Part shown: positions 29,258 through 38,126 of the stretch, piece after piece
Layout of the letters: the number at the start of each line of letters is the position of its first letter
Position numbering within the stretch: the first letter of the stretch is position 1
Origin: Desulfurococcales archaeon
GTDB taxonomy: Archaea; Thermoproteota; Thermoprotei_A; Sulfolobales; NBVN01
NCBI GenBank assembly: GCA_015523295.1
Contig: WAKQ01000014.1
Span: 16,477 to 80,476 of the forward strand
Direction: 5' to 3'
Length of the DNA stretch: 64,000 nt
Made by a program: the position numbers and the translations under genes
Notes under the pieces: generated by a model
The model's input: the letters and a program-made list of their open reading frames with translations, nothing else
What the model was told of the DNA's origin: nothing
Database searches by the model: none

Positions 29258-29970
29258 GGGAGGTTAAGCTTTCTCGTTAATCTTCCACCAACCCAATGAC
29301 TTTTCATATGCGTCTTTCTTTTAATCGCCCATGAGATTCTATCCTTCAAACCCCTGAGACTATAGGATGGTATTGGTTTCAGATGCCCCTTCCTTATAGC
29401 TTCGAGAACTTCATCTCTTGTCGGGTTCTCAGTAAAGATGATATTGCGTGTGCTTCCCACCATGCTGATCACGTGTGCATCAGAGTTAGAAAGTTTAGGT
29501 ATGCTCCAATTATTGAGGAGGAAAGATGTGAGCGCATTGGTTACCGGATCGCTGCTCCCGTTAAAGCATTCCACCCCATCCCAGAGAGGCAGCCAAACTC
29601 TCCTCCCTATACCCAGTCTCAGCACGTCGAAAGGATGCGCGGGGATTAGAAGGCAGTTATCCTTGTCCGCCCTCTCCCTTAAAGCGTAGGGATCTACCTC
29701 AATTTTTGTTGGCTGAGGGCATAGGAGAAGGACATCGCCCCACATGCTTCTCACCTCCGCGCCGAAAATTACTGCTACACCCTTAACACCTGCCTTCTCA
29801 GCTATTACTGAACCGACGAAGGTGTTATGGTCTGTTATTGCGATTGCAGAGAGTCCGACCTTTCTAGCGTACTTCACAATATCTTTAGGATGTGCTTCAC
29901 CATCGCTTGCAGTGGAATGGATATGGAAATCACCGTGGAGCATTTTCTTTAAACCTCTTCCTAATCTCAC
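29248..29970 (-). CDS. PHP-domain phosphoesterase
   Basis: 'DFHIHSTASDGEAHPKDIVKYARKVGLSAIAITDHNTFVGS', 'IPAHPFD', 'LSNSDAHVISMVG'. Confidence 0.9.
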   Translation of the reverse strand: MRLGRGLKKMLHGDFHIHSTASDGEAHPKDIVKYARKVGLSAIAITDHNTFVGSVIAEKAGVKGVAVIFGAEVRSMWGDVLLLCPQPTKIEVDPYALRERADKDNCLLIPAHPFDVLRLGIGRRVWLPLWDGVECFNGSSDPVTNALTSFLLNNWSIPKLSNSDAHVISMVGSTRNIIFTENPTRDEVLEAIRKGHLKPIPSYSLRGLKDRISWAIKRKTHMKSHWVGGRLTRKLNLPWS

Positions 29971-31351
29971 TCCACTTCACTAAGTAGGTAAGTGCCTTAA
30001 CGGCATCTTCAGGTGTTTTAAATGATGGGACCCTGGCTTCTCTCTCAAACATTAACAGGTTCTTTTCTGTGTAGTCGCCTCCAGGTGCAGCTATAACGAT
30101 CGGCTTCCCTAAACCACCTCTGAAGTTCTTTAAGACATTAAGAAAGCCCACAGGATCAAATGCAGGCGACTGCATTATGCCTATCACAACCAAGGCATCA
30201 ACCTTCTCATCCTTCAACAAAGCCTTTATCGAGATCTCATACCTTTCTGGAGGAGCATCACCAAGAACGTCAACTGGATTATTAACAGAGGCGGCAGGCG
30301 GTAAATTCTCCTGTAAAAACTGCCTTGTATCTGTACTTAAATCAGCTATTTCCATGCCGTTAAGCTCAGCAGCATCAGTTGCTAATACACCAGCTCCTCC
30401 CCCATTTGTTACTATACCTACTTTTCTTCCCTTAGGGGGAGGCAACCAGCTGAGGGCCTTAACAGCAGTAACTAGTTCACTCAACTCATTAACTATTAAT
30501 CCACCAAATTGCTTTATTGCAGATTCATACACGTGGTAGGAACCTGCTAGAGAACCTGTATGTGATGCGACCGCCTTTATGCCCCTTAAGGACTTACCCG
30601 CTTTTAACACGACCACTGGCTTGCCCTTAAGGACCGCTTCACGGATGGAGTTCACGAAGGCCTTCCCATCCTCAACACCCTCAACATACACTGAGATAAC
30701 CTTGGTTTTAGGGTCATGGGCTAGATATTCGATTAATTCCCACTCCTTAACATCGGCTGCATTACCGTAACTAACAAATTTGCTTAACCCAATTCCAGCC
30801 TCGGCAAACCAATCAAGAACAGCAGCTCCTAAAGCGCCTGACTGCGATATGAACGACACGCTTCCGGGCACGGGCTTCATTTGCCTATCAGAGGGGTTAA
30901 AGATAGTATCTAGTCCGCTATAAGGATCGTAAATACCTAGACAATTAGGTCCTATGAGTCTCATACCGTAACTTCGAGCTATCTTCACAACAGCTTTCTC
31001 GAGTTCAGCACCTTCTGAGCCCGTCTCTTTAAAGCCGGCACTAATAACTAATACAGCCTTAGACCCCTTATCTCCACAATCTTTGATAACTTGAGGAACA
31101 CTTCTTGCAGGAACGGCAATGACTACTAGTTCAGGTGGTTCAGGGAGATCTAAACAGGAACCGTAACACCTAACCCCTAAGACTTCCTCGTATTTAGGAT
31201 TTACAGGGTATATTGCTCCCCTAAACTTCTCAACAAGATTCTCCATTATAGCCCTTCCAACACTCCCCTTTTTAATAGAAGCACCGACTACCGCTACTGA
31301 CTTAGGGGTGAAGAAATATTTGAATTTCTCGTTGTGAGCCTCCTCCAACAC
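29930..31351 (-). CDS. ADP-forming acyl-CoA (acetate-CoA) ligase, alpha subunit
   Basis: CoA-binding 'FFTPKSVAVVGASIKKGSVGRAIMENL', 'LIGPNCLGIYD', 'VSFISQSGALGAAVLDW', phospho-His context 'AVASHTGSLAGSYHVYE'. Confidence 0.93.
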   Translation of the reverse strand: MLEEAHNEKFKYFFTPKSVAVVGASIKKGSVGRAIMENLVEKFRGAIYPVNPKYEEVLGVRCYGSCLDLPEPPELVVIAVPARSVPQVIKDCGDKGSKAVLVISAGFKETGSEGAELEKAVVKIARSYGMRLIGPNCLGIYDPYSGLDTIFNPSDRQMKPVPGSVSFISQSGALGAAVLDWFAEAGIGLSKFVSYGNAADVKEWELIEYLAHDPKTKVISVYVEGVEDGKAFVNSIREAVLKGKPVVVLKAGKSLRGIKAVASHTGSLAGSYHVYESAIKQFGGLIVNELSELVTAVKALSWLPPPKGRKVGIVTNGGGAGVLATDAAELNGMEIADLSTDTRQFLQENLPPAASVNNPVDVLGDAPPERYEISIKALLKDEKVDALVVIGIMQSPAFDPVGFLNVLKNFRGGLGKPIVIAAPGGDYTEKNLLMFEREARVPSFKTPEDAVKALTYLVKWSEIRKRFKENAPR

Positions 31352-31370
31352 CCAATCGCCTATTCAAAGG

Positions 31371-32894
31371 TTGAATGATAGAATATATTTATTCAGCTTT
31401 GAAATAAATTTATTACATTCCCCCGAATTGAGTTCATGGGACTCATGTTTGTTAAGGAACCGGCGCATAGAGAGCCATCCCATTCTCCACTTTCAGAGAG
31501 GTAAGGAGGTCACAATATTCTTTGAAGGAACACCTATCAAAGCTTTTGAAGGCGAGTCATTGGCGGCAGCACTATACGCTTCCGGGATTGACGTGTTTAG
31601 ATGGACACCTAAATTAGGTAGGCCCAGAGGGCCATTCTGTATGGTTGGTAAATGTGGTTCTTGTATGGTAGAAGTAAACGGTGTGGCGGTGAGGTCATGT
31701 ATAACTCCTGTGAGAGAAGGGATGAATATTAGGAGGCTTAGGGGCTTGCCCACCCTCCCTAAGAACCTTGATAGGATGATCGAGAAAGAGAATTCTGATA
31801 ACCCTTTTGAAGAGGTTAAGACTGATGTTCTTATTGTGGGCGGTGGGCCTGCCGGGATGGCGGCTTCAGAGGTGCTGGCCTCCAATGGTATGAATGTCTT
31901 TCTCGTAGACGATCAGATAAGACTAGGTGGGCAACTAATTAAGCAGACGCACATCTTCTTCGGTTCTCAGGAACTCTTCGCCGGTAAAAGAGGTTTTAGG
32001 ATAGCGGAGGAGTACGAGGCTAAGTTGAGGTCTCTGAAAAACCTGCATATTTTGCTTCAGACTACTGCAATTGGCGTCTTCAAAGAGGGGGTCCTCCTAT
32101 TAAACAAGGGTAAAGGCCTAATTATTAAACCAAAATATGTAGTCCTCTCGGCTGGGGCTTTCGAGAATTACCTCCTATTCGAGAACAATGACCTCCCAGG
32201 TGTTATGGGTGCTGGAGGTGCTCAAACACTCATGAATTTATATGGTGTATTGCCCGGCAGAGAGGTCGTAGTTGTCGGCTCAGGCAACGTAGGGTTGATA
32301 ATCACATATCAGCTTCTCCAAGCTGGTGCCAAGGTTAAAGCAATAGTTGAGGCAGCACCGAGGATAGGGGGGTGGTTTGTTCATGCAGCTAAAGTAAGGA
32401 GGTACGGTGTCCCCATACTCCTAAGACATACTGTGATCGCTGCGGAAGGAAAGGATAGGGTGAGGGCGGCCATAATTTCAGAAGTTGATGAAAGGTGGGA
32501 GCCTGTGAAAGGAACCGAGAAAAGAATAGAATGTGACACCATCCTTCTTGCAGTCGGCCTAACACCTAACACCGAGCTCGTACGTCAGTTCGGCGTCAAA
32601 ACTGTTTATGTTCCTGAGCTAGGAGGGCTTGTTCCAGTCCGGAATAAATATTTGGAAACAAACATCCCTAACGTATTTGTCGCAGGTGATGTTGCTGGGG
32701 TTGAGGAGGCAACTACAGCGTTTATCGAAGGATGGATAGCTGCATATTCTATACTAATCAAGGAAAAAGGCCCACAATCTCAATATGTTAAGAAAAGGAA
32801 TGAGTATATCCGAATGCTTGATGAATATAGGTCTTCTCCAGTGAGTGCAAGAGTAAGATCCGGGTTAAGGCATGTGGAGGTGGGTGGTTCTTGA
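31371..32894 (+). CDS. FAD/NAD(P)-binding alpha subunit with N-terminal [2Fe-2S] domain (HcnA/sarcosine oxidase-alpha/dye-linked proline dehydrogenase-alpha-like)
   Basis: 'GTPIKAFEGESLAAALYASGIDVFRWTPKLGRPRGPFCMVGKCGSCMVEVNG', 'VLIVGGGPAGMAASEVLASNGMNVFLVDDQ', 'VFVAGDVAGVEEATTAFIEGWIAA'. Real start probably a TTG around 31449. Confidence 0.88.
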   Translation: MNDRIYLFSFEINLLHSPELSSWDSCLLRNRRIESHPILHFQRGKEVTIFFEGTPIKAFEGESLAAALYASGIDVFRWTPKLGRPRGPFCMVGKCGSCMVEVNGVAVRSCITPVREGMNIRRLRGLPTLPKNLDRMIEKENSDNPFEEVKTDVLIVGGGPAGMAASEVLASNGMNVFLVDDQIRLGGQLIKQTHIFFGSQELFAGKRGFRIAEEYEAKLRSLKNLHILLQTTAIGVFKEGVLLLNKGKGLIIKPKYVVLSAGAFENYLLFENNDLPGVMGAGGAQTLMNLYGVLPGREVVVVGSGNVGLIITYQLLQAGAKVKAIVEAAPRIGGWFVHAAKVRRYGVPILLRHTVIAAEGKDRVRAAIISEVDERWEPVKGTEKRIECDTILLAVGLTPNTELVRQFGVKTVYVPELGGLVPVRNKYLETNIPNVFVAGDVAGVEEATTAFIEGWIAAYSILIKEKGPQSQYVKKRNEYIRMLDEYRSSPVSARVRSGLRHVEVGGS

Positions 32895-33412
32895 TGGATA
32901 ACCCAGATGCTTCCACAGATTCAGAAGTGAAAGTAACAGGCGTTTTAAATCCTGATAAATTGAAAGAGCTAGGATATATCCCATCCAAGCAGAGACTACT
33001 CAAGGGACCAGTAGCTATATTTGAGTGTGTTGAACCCATACCGTGTAACGTATGTGTGTTTTCCTGTCCATTCAAGGCGGTGGTAATGGATAAAATAACA
33101 GACATGCCTAAAGTGGATTTTAACAAATGTACTGGCTGTGGATTGTGTGTAGCTCAATGTCCTGGACAGGCTATATTTATTGTGGATTATTCCCCTAAGG
33201 GAGAGACTGGTGTTCTAACCCTACAGTACGATCTTACTCAGCCACCTGACAAGGGTGAAGAAGTCATTCTACTCGATAGAAAAGGGGAGGAATTAGGTAA
33301 AGGGAGAGTTCTCAAGGTCTATAAACATAAAAGAAGTGAGGCCTTTGTAGTGACCATTGAAGTATCTAAAGAATTTCTCATGAATGCTAGGGCAATAAAG
33401 GTTCGGAGGTGA
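32891..33412 (+). CDS. 4Fe-4S ferredoxin-domain protein (dehydrogenase subunit)
   Basis: 'CVEPIPCNVCVFSCPFKAV' and 'CTGCGLCVAQCPGQA'; ATGA overlap with upstream gene. Confidence 0.9.
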   Translation: MMDNPDASTDSEVKVTGVLNPDKLKELGYIPSKQRLLKGPVAIFECVEPIPCNVCVFSCPFKAVVMDKITDMPKVDFNKCTGCGLCVAQCPGQAIFIVDYSPKGETGVLTLQYDLTQPPDKGEEVILLDRKGEELGKGRVLKVYKHKRSEAFVVTIEVSKEFLMNARAIKVRR

Positions 33413-33416
33413 TATT

Positions 33417-33707
33417 ATGCCAAGATTTGTATGCCTATGTGAAGAGGTGACACTCGAAGATATTGAGAAGGTGATCAAGGAGGAAAAGATTAAGGATTTG
33501 GAAACTCTTAAGCGCAGGTTACATGTGGGTATGGGTTACTGCGGAGGTCGTTACTGTATAAACCTGCTTCTCAAACTTTACCCTAAGCTCTTCAATAAAT
33601 CTCCAAGGTATCGGACAGCTGATGAGCTGCATATACCTACGGCAAGACCCCCTGTAAGGCCTGTGAGGTTAAATAACTTTAAGGGTGAAGCTCTTGAGAA
33701 GAGCTGA
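33417..33707 (+). CDS. BFD-like [2Fe-2S] protein (dehydrogenase subunit)
   Basis: 'FVCLCEEVTLEDIEKVI...LKRRLHVGMGYCGGRYC' = CXC...CX4C BFD-type motif. Confidence 0.88.
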   Translation: MPRFVCLCEEVTLEDIEKVIKEEKIKDLETLKRRLHVGMGYCGGRYCINLLLKLYPKLFNKSPRYRTADELHIPTARPPVRPVRLNNFKGEALEKS

Positions 33708-34833
33708 GATAGCCATTGTGGGTGGCGGGATTACAGGTTTGTCTGCAGCTTACTATCTCTCGCTGATGGGGATTGATAACATCAGCATATATGAAGCCAA
33801 ATATATTGGCTATGGAAGTACGGGAAGATGTGCAGCCGGCATTAGGGCATCATTCACTTCAGAAGTCCATGTGACATTAATGAAGGAGGCGATAAAAGGC
33901 TGGAAGAAGTGGAGCGAGGAAATCGATGGCGTGAAATTCTATCAGGACGGATATCTTTGGCTGTTAACCAATGATAAAGAGGTACGCCTTCATAAAGAGA
34001 TCATGAGTTTGCATAACTCCCTTGGAGTGCCTACTAAACTCGTCGACAGGGAAGAAGTAAAGGAGATAGCCCCTAACATTGTGCTATCCGATGTTATGGC
34101 CGCTCTCTATGATCCTACAGCCGGTAAGTCCAGCCCCTTTGATACGACACTGGCTTTGAGGAGATTGTTGCTTAAGCGGGGTGTTAAAATCCATGAATAT
34201 ACTAAAGTTCTACGTATGATACGCGCAGGTTCTAAGATCAAATCCATAACGGTTGAAGGAGTAGGTGAGCAAGAAGTTGAATACGTGGTTATAGCAGCGG
34301 GCTTTTGGAGTAGAGAGCTATTGCAGCCTCTCGGGTATGAAATACCCATTATAGGAGATCCCCACCACCTTATGATAACGGAGAAGGTGTCACCACTTGT
34401 TAAGCCACTAGTGATTCATAAAGCATCAGGTTCTTACCTTAATCAGTTACCTACTGGCAAAATAATACTTGGCGCTGAGTATCCAGTGAGAGAAAATGAT
34501 TTAGAGCTCAGAATAGGCTTCATAATTAAAGCTGTGAAGATGATGTCCAGATATTTCCCATCTATATTGAATGCCAACCTTCAAAGGATATGGATAGGAT
34601 ACTATCTAAAGACACCTGATCATCATCCACTGATCGGATTTCTGCCAGGCCTTGAGAATGCTGTAATAGCCACTGGTTTTAGCGGCCATGGCTATATGAT
34701 GTCCCCAATTATTGGTGAGGAGATAGCTAATTTAGTAGTTAAAGGTCGTCCCAGGTTGAAAGCTACTGAAAAATTAAGGCCTTCTAGGTTTGAGGAGGGG
34801 GAGATGCTTGAGGAGAAAGCAATATTTGGCTAA
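33685..34833 (+). CDS. FAD-dependent amino-acid oxidase/dehydrogenase beta subunit (DadA/SoxB-like)
   Basis: 'IAIVGGGITGLSAAYYLSLMGI', 'YIGYGSTGRCAAGIRA', 'TPDHHPLIGFLPGLENAVIATGFSGHGYMMSPIIGEEIANLV'. Confidence 0.9.
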   Translation: MKLLRRAEIAIVGGGITGLSAAYYLSLMGIDNISIYEAKYIGYGSTGRCAAGIRASFTSEVHVTLMKEAIKGWKKWSEEIDGVKFYQDGYLWLLTNDKEVRLHKEIMSLHNSLGVPTKLVDREEVKEIAPNIVLSDVMAALYDPTAGKSSPFDTTLALRRLLLKRGVKIHEYTKVLRMIRAGSKIKSITVEGVGEQEVEYVVIAAGFWSRELLQPLGYEIPIIGDPHHLMITEKVSPLVKPLVIHKASGSYLNQLPTGKIILGAEYPVRENDLELRIGFIIKAVKMMSRYFPSILNANLQRIWIGYYLKTPDHHPLIGFLPGLENAVIATGFSGHGYMMSPIIGEEIANLVVKGRPRLKATEKLRPSRFEEGEMLEEKAIFG

Positions 34834-34843
34834 TCCAAACCAT

Positions 34844-36127
34844 CTAATATAGGAAACGAGGCTTCCCTTGATAGGGACTCTTCAGAAGTCTTACCTTAAC
34901 AATTTCGCCTTTATCGTAGCCTTCCACATCTTCATTTATTACTAATAAACCATTTCCCTTTAACAGGGTGGAAAGAATTCCCGAACCTGTTAACCTTAAG
35001 GGTTCAGCGATAAGCTCTCCACCATCCTCATATACTGCAACCCTATAGTAAGATCTGAAGCCGACTGCATTAGCTATTGGACGAGATAATCTAGCCTCTA
35101 CTACAGGTTCAGGAGGTAATTTTAAGCCTGTTATTTTAGAAAGGATAGGTTTGAAGAAGTTTTCAAGGCCGACCAAGCACGCTACAGGAAGCCCGGAAAG
35201 CATGAGGACAGGTTTCCCCTTAATTACAAAGGCACCAGCAGTTCTTCCCGGCCTTAAGTTCACCCCATGGAAGACCAGTCGTGAATTGGGGAGACTTGCT
35301 AGAGCATCGGGGACTAAGTCTTTACCGCCAACAGAAGTGCCCCCAGTAATTATGACTATATCAGATTTATCCAATGCCCTGTCCACGTTTCGAGATATCT
35401 CCTCTTTATCATCCCTTATTACACCATAAGTTAAAGGTTCTCCTCCCAGTTCCTTAACATAAGCTGCTATTAAAGGACCTGTCGAGTTCGGCAATTTTCC
35501 ATCTGGATTGGTTACTGGATCATATACTTCGTTACCCGTATTTATTATTGCAACCCTTATCTTTCTGAAGACGTGAACTTTCTCTATGCTTGATTGGGCT
35601 AATGCAGCAACATGCCAGGGTCTAACGATCTCCCCTCTCTCAAGAAGTACGTCTCCCTTCTTGAAATCCTCCCCTCTGAAGCTGATGTTCCTGAACCGAG
35701 CAACACTTTTAAATATATACACTATGTCTCCATCGATCTTCGAGAACTCGAAGGGAACAACAGCATCCGCCCCATAAGGAATTGGCGCACCGGTGAAAAC
35801 TATTATAGCCTCTCCTTCCTTAAGCCCAGGTGGATTTTCGCTACCCGCCTCTACACGTCCAGCAAGTTTAAGAGGTATTGGGTTTGACTCACTAGCGCCT
35901 GAAATGTCCATATATTTAACCGCAAGCCCATCTACAGCAGCCCTATCATATGGGGGAAAATCCTTAGATGCCGTAACCGTCCTTGAGGAGATCCTCCCAA
36001 CTGAGTGGAGCGCTTCTACCTCCTCCTCACTTACACTAATATTCACAGCCTCAAGCAGTTTCCTTCGCGCATCGTCTACATTCTCAAAAGATGTAAACCC
36101 AATTAACTTTATTCTACGACCCTCCAT
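34844..36127 (-). CDS. moeA: Molybdopterin molybdenumtransferase
   Basis: 'SKDFPPYDRAAVDGLAVKY', 'EAIIVFTGAPIPYGADAVVPFE', 'IINTGNEVYDP', 'VIITGGTSVGGKDLVPDAL', 'VFHGVNLRPGRTAGAFVIKGKPVLMLSGLPVACLVGLENF'. Confidence 0.95.
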   Translation of the reverse strand: MEGRRIKLIGFTSFENVDDARRKLLEAVNISVSEEEVEALHSVGRISSRTVTASKDFPPYDRAAVDGLAVKYMDISGASESNPIPLKLAGRVEAGSENPPGLKEGEAIIVFTGAPIPYGADAVVPFEFSKIDGDIVYIFKSVARFRNISFRGEDFKKGDVLLERGEIVRPWHVAALAQSSIEKVHVFRKIRVAIINTGNEVYDPVTNPDGKLPNSTGPLIAAYVKELGGEPLTYGVIRDDKEEISRNVDRALDKSDIVIITGGTSVGGKDLVPDALASLPNSRLVFHGVNLRPGRTAGAFVIKGKPVLMLSGLPVACLVGLENFFKPILSKITGLKLPPEPVVEARLSRPIANAVGFRSYYRVAVYEDGGELIAEPLRLTGSGILSTLLKGNGLLVINEDVEGYDKGEIVKVRLLKSPYQGKPRFLY

Positions 36128-36941
36128 ATTTTCTTAACCTCCCTAGTATGTTGTTTAGAAGTGCTATGAGGGGTTGTAGCTTCCTCACAACGGCTGTGTA
36201 AGAGCAGTCTCCCTCACAACTCATATTCGCCTTCAGGGGTGTGAGCGTTATGTAACCATTCTCTAAATAGAACGTATCAGTTTTATCTTCAGTAACCCTA
36301 TCGCCCACAAGCCAGTAATACTCTCTTCCCCTGGGATCTACTCTTCTTTCAAAACGCTGTTGGAACCTAATCCTCTGTGTTTTTTCAGGCAGTATAGCTG
36401 ATATCGGGTTCGGCGTTTTAGGTAAGTTAATACTTAAAGTGTCAATGCCCTCTATCCATCCATTCTCAAGAAAGTACTTAGCGACTGTCTTAACGACGAG
36501 CCTAATCATGAAGGAGTAGTCGGGTCTTTCGAACTCTTCATCGCTTCCAACGTCAGCAGATATGGCTACGGAAGGATAGCCGAAAAGCCCGGCCTCGACG
36601 GCAGCCTGTACAGTACCTGAATAAAGGATGTTTTGCATTGAGGTGTTTTCCCCGATATTTACACCTGAAAAGACGATATCTGGCTTATAATTGAAGATTT
36701 TTAACGCGGCATGAAATGCATCGACAGGAGTGCCATTAACTACCTTAATCTCGAAGTTGTACATATTGATACTGCGTACGAAGAGAGGCTTATGTAATGT
36801 TAGTGAATGACCACCGCCTGATTTAGGTATCTCTGGTACTATGGCGAGAACATCACCCACTTCTTTTAGGGAATTGTACATTAGTGGGAGGCCCCTAGTC
36901 ATAAAACCATCATCATTAACTAAAAGTATCTTGAAAGCCAT
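36114..36941 (-). CDS. surE: 5'/3'-nucleotidase SurE
   Basis: 'ILLVNDDGFMTRGLPLMYNSLKEVGDVLAIVPEIPKSGGGHSLTL', 'VNGTPVDAFHAAL', 'DIVFSGVNIGENTSMQNILYSGTVQAAVEAGLFGYPSVAIS'. Confidence 0.96.
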   Translation of the reverse strand: MAFKILLVNDDGFMTRGLPLMYNSLKEVGDVLAIVPEIPKSGGGHSLTLHKPLFVRSINMYNFEIKVVNGTPVDAFHAALKIFNYKPDIVFSGVNIGENTSMQNILYSGTVQAAVEAGLFGYPSVAISADVGSDEEFERPDYSFMIRLVVKTVAKYFLENGWIEGIDTLSINLPKTPNPISAILPEKTQRIRFQQRFERRVDPRGREYYWLVGDRVTEDKTDTFYLENGYITLTPLKANMSCEGDCSYTAVVRKLQPLIALLNNILGRLRKYGGS

Positions 36942-37058
36942 TTTCCCACCCTTACTACAGACATATGTTGGACTTATAAAGAAACCAATACTGATACCTC
37001 ATCGCTTTTCTGCTGATAATTGTTTGCTATAGCTTATTAAAGTGTTAAGATCAAGCTC

Positions 37059-38126
37059 TTGGATAAGAGGGAAATGATTAAGGATCTAGAAAAGTTTGCT
37101 GCAGCTCTTAAAGAGGCTATTCTTAATGAGGGAGGTATTGAACAGCCTCTAAACGAAGGCAGTGAAATGCGCGACGTTCCTGTAAAGTACGAATATCTTA
37201 GAAGACCTTATATTGAAACACAAATTTACGCACTTGATGCAGCATCCGCTACACTGCATACAGGATTTGGAGAGGTGTCTGTGGTTGCAGGCGCTTTGAT
37301 ATCTGCAGGCAGCGTATTCTCGTATCCAAGCATCTCCAGTCCGCCTCCTTCAAAACCGCCTTTTATTGGAGCTCTCTATAGTGGAAATCTGGACTTCATT
37401 AATGATAAATACATAGAGCTAAGGCATCCTTACAAGCTAGATCCATTTCTCCCTGAGGGTGTAATAGCTCATGATCTAAGGATAAATTTAGAGAATTACT
37501 TAATAGAGAAAGTGACTGAGTTCGGGGAGAAGGGAATTGTCCTAATAGATGGTCCAGCTACTTACCCGTTTCATCAAGTTGAAAGCGGGAGCAAGTGGAG
37601 CATGGAGCTAGGTCTTCTAAACGAAAAACGTGTTCAAGTGATGAGGAAGATTGCATCGAAGGGGTTCACCCCAGTCTGTGTTGTTAAAAGAATATGGGGT
37701 TCTACCTATCTTCCTCCCGCTGAGGAGCTAGGGTTAAAAGACGTTGAATATATCCTTAGATTACAAGAAGGAACCCTACCCAAGAGACCCATCATTATAG
37801 GGCCATGGGAATTCAGGGAGAGGGTAGGTGTCCCAGACAGATTGATGGCGTACGTGTTAACCCCCCTCAATATTTATTCGCCTTCTTTCTCAGTGGTGAG
37901 GATGGAGATGTTACGGGATATAGCGGAGAGTTCTGAAGTCAGATTCAAGGAATTGGCATCTATAATATCCTATAATGCATTGACATATGCGGTTATAGAG
38001 CCTATACAACTTCTTAAAGCTGACAAGATTTCTAAGGAATTAGTAAGGCGTCTTACCTCAATCCTAGAAGCAGTATTGAGGAGGGAAGGGCTGATGATTC
38101 TTTATGGAGGTGCTCAGATTGAATAG
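37059..38126 (+). CDS. nurA: NurA 5'-3' nuclease
   Basis: 'IYALDAASATLHTGFGEVSVVAGALIS', 'IVLIDGPATYPF', 'VCVVKRIWGS'; overlaps herA by 23 nt. TTG start. Confidence 0.85.
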   Translation: MDKREMIKDLEKFAAALKEAILNEGGIEQPLNEGSEMRDVPVKYEYLRRPYIETQIYALDAASATLHTGFGEVSVVAGALISAGSVFSYPSISSPPPSKPPFIGALYSGNLDFINDKYIELRHPYKLDPFLPEGVIAHDLRINLENYLIEKVTEFGEKGIVLIDGPATYPFHQVESGSKWSMELGLLNEKRVQVMRKIASKGFTPVCVVKRIWGSTYLPPAEELGLKDVEYILRLQEGTLPKRPIIIGPWEFRERVGVPDRLMAYVLTPLNIYSPSFSVVRMEMLRDIAESSEVRFKELASIISYNALTYAVIEPIQLLKADKISKELVRRLTSILEAVLRREGLMILYGGAQIE

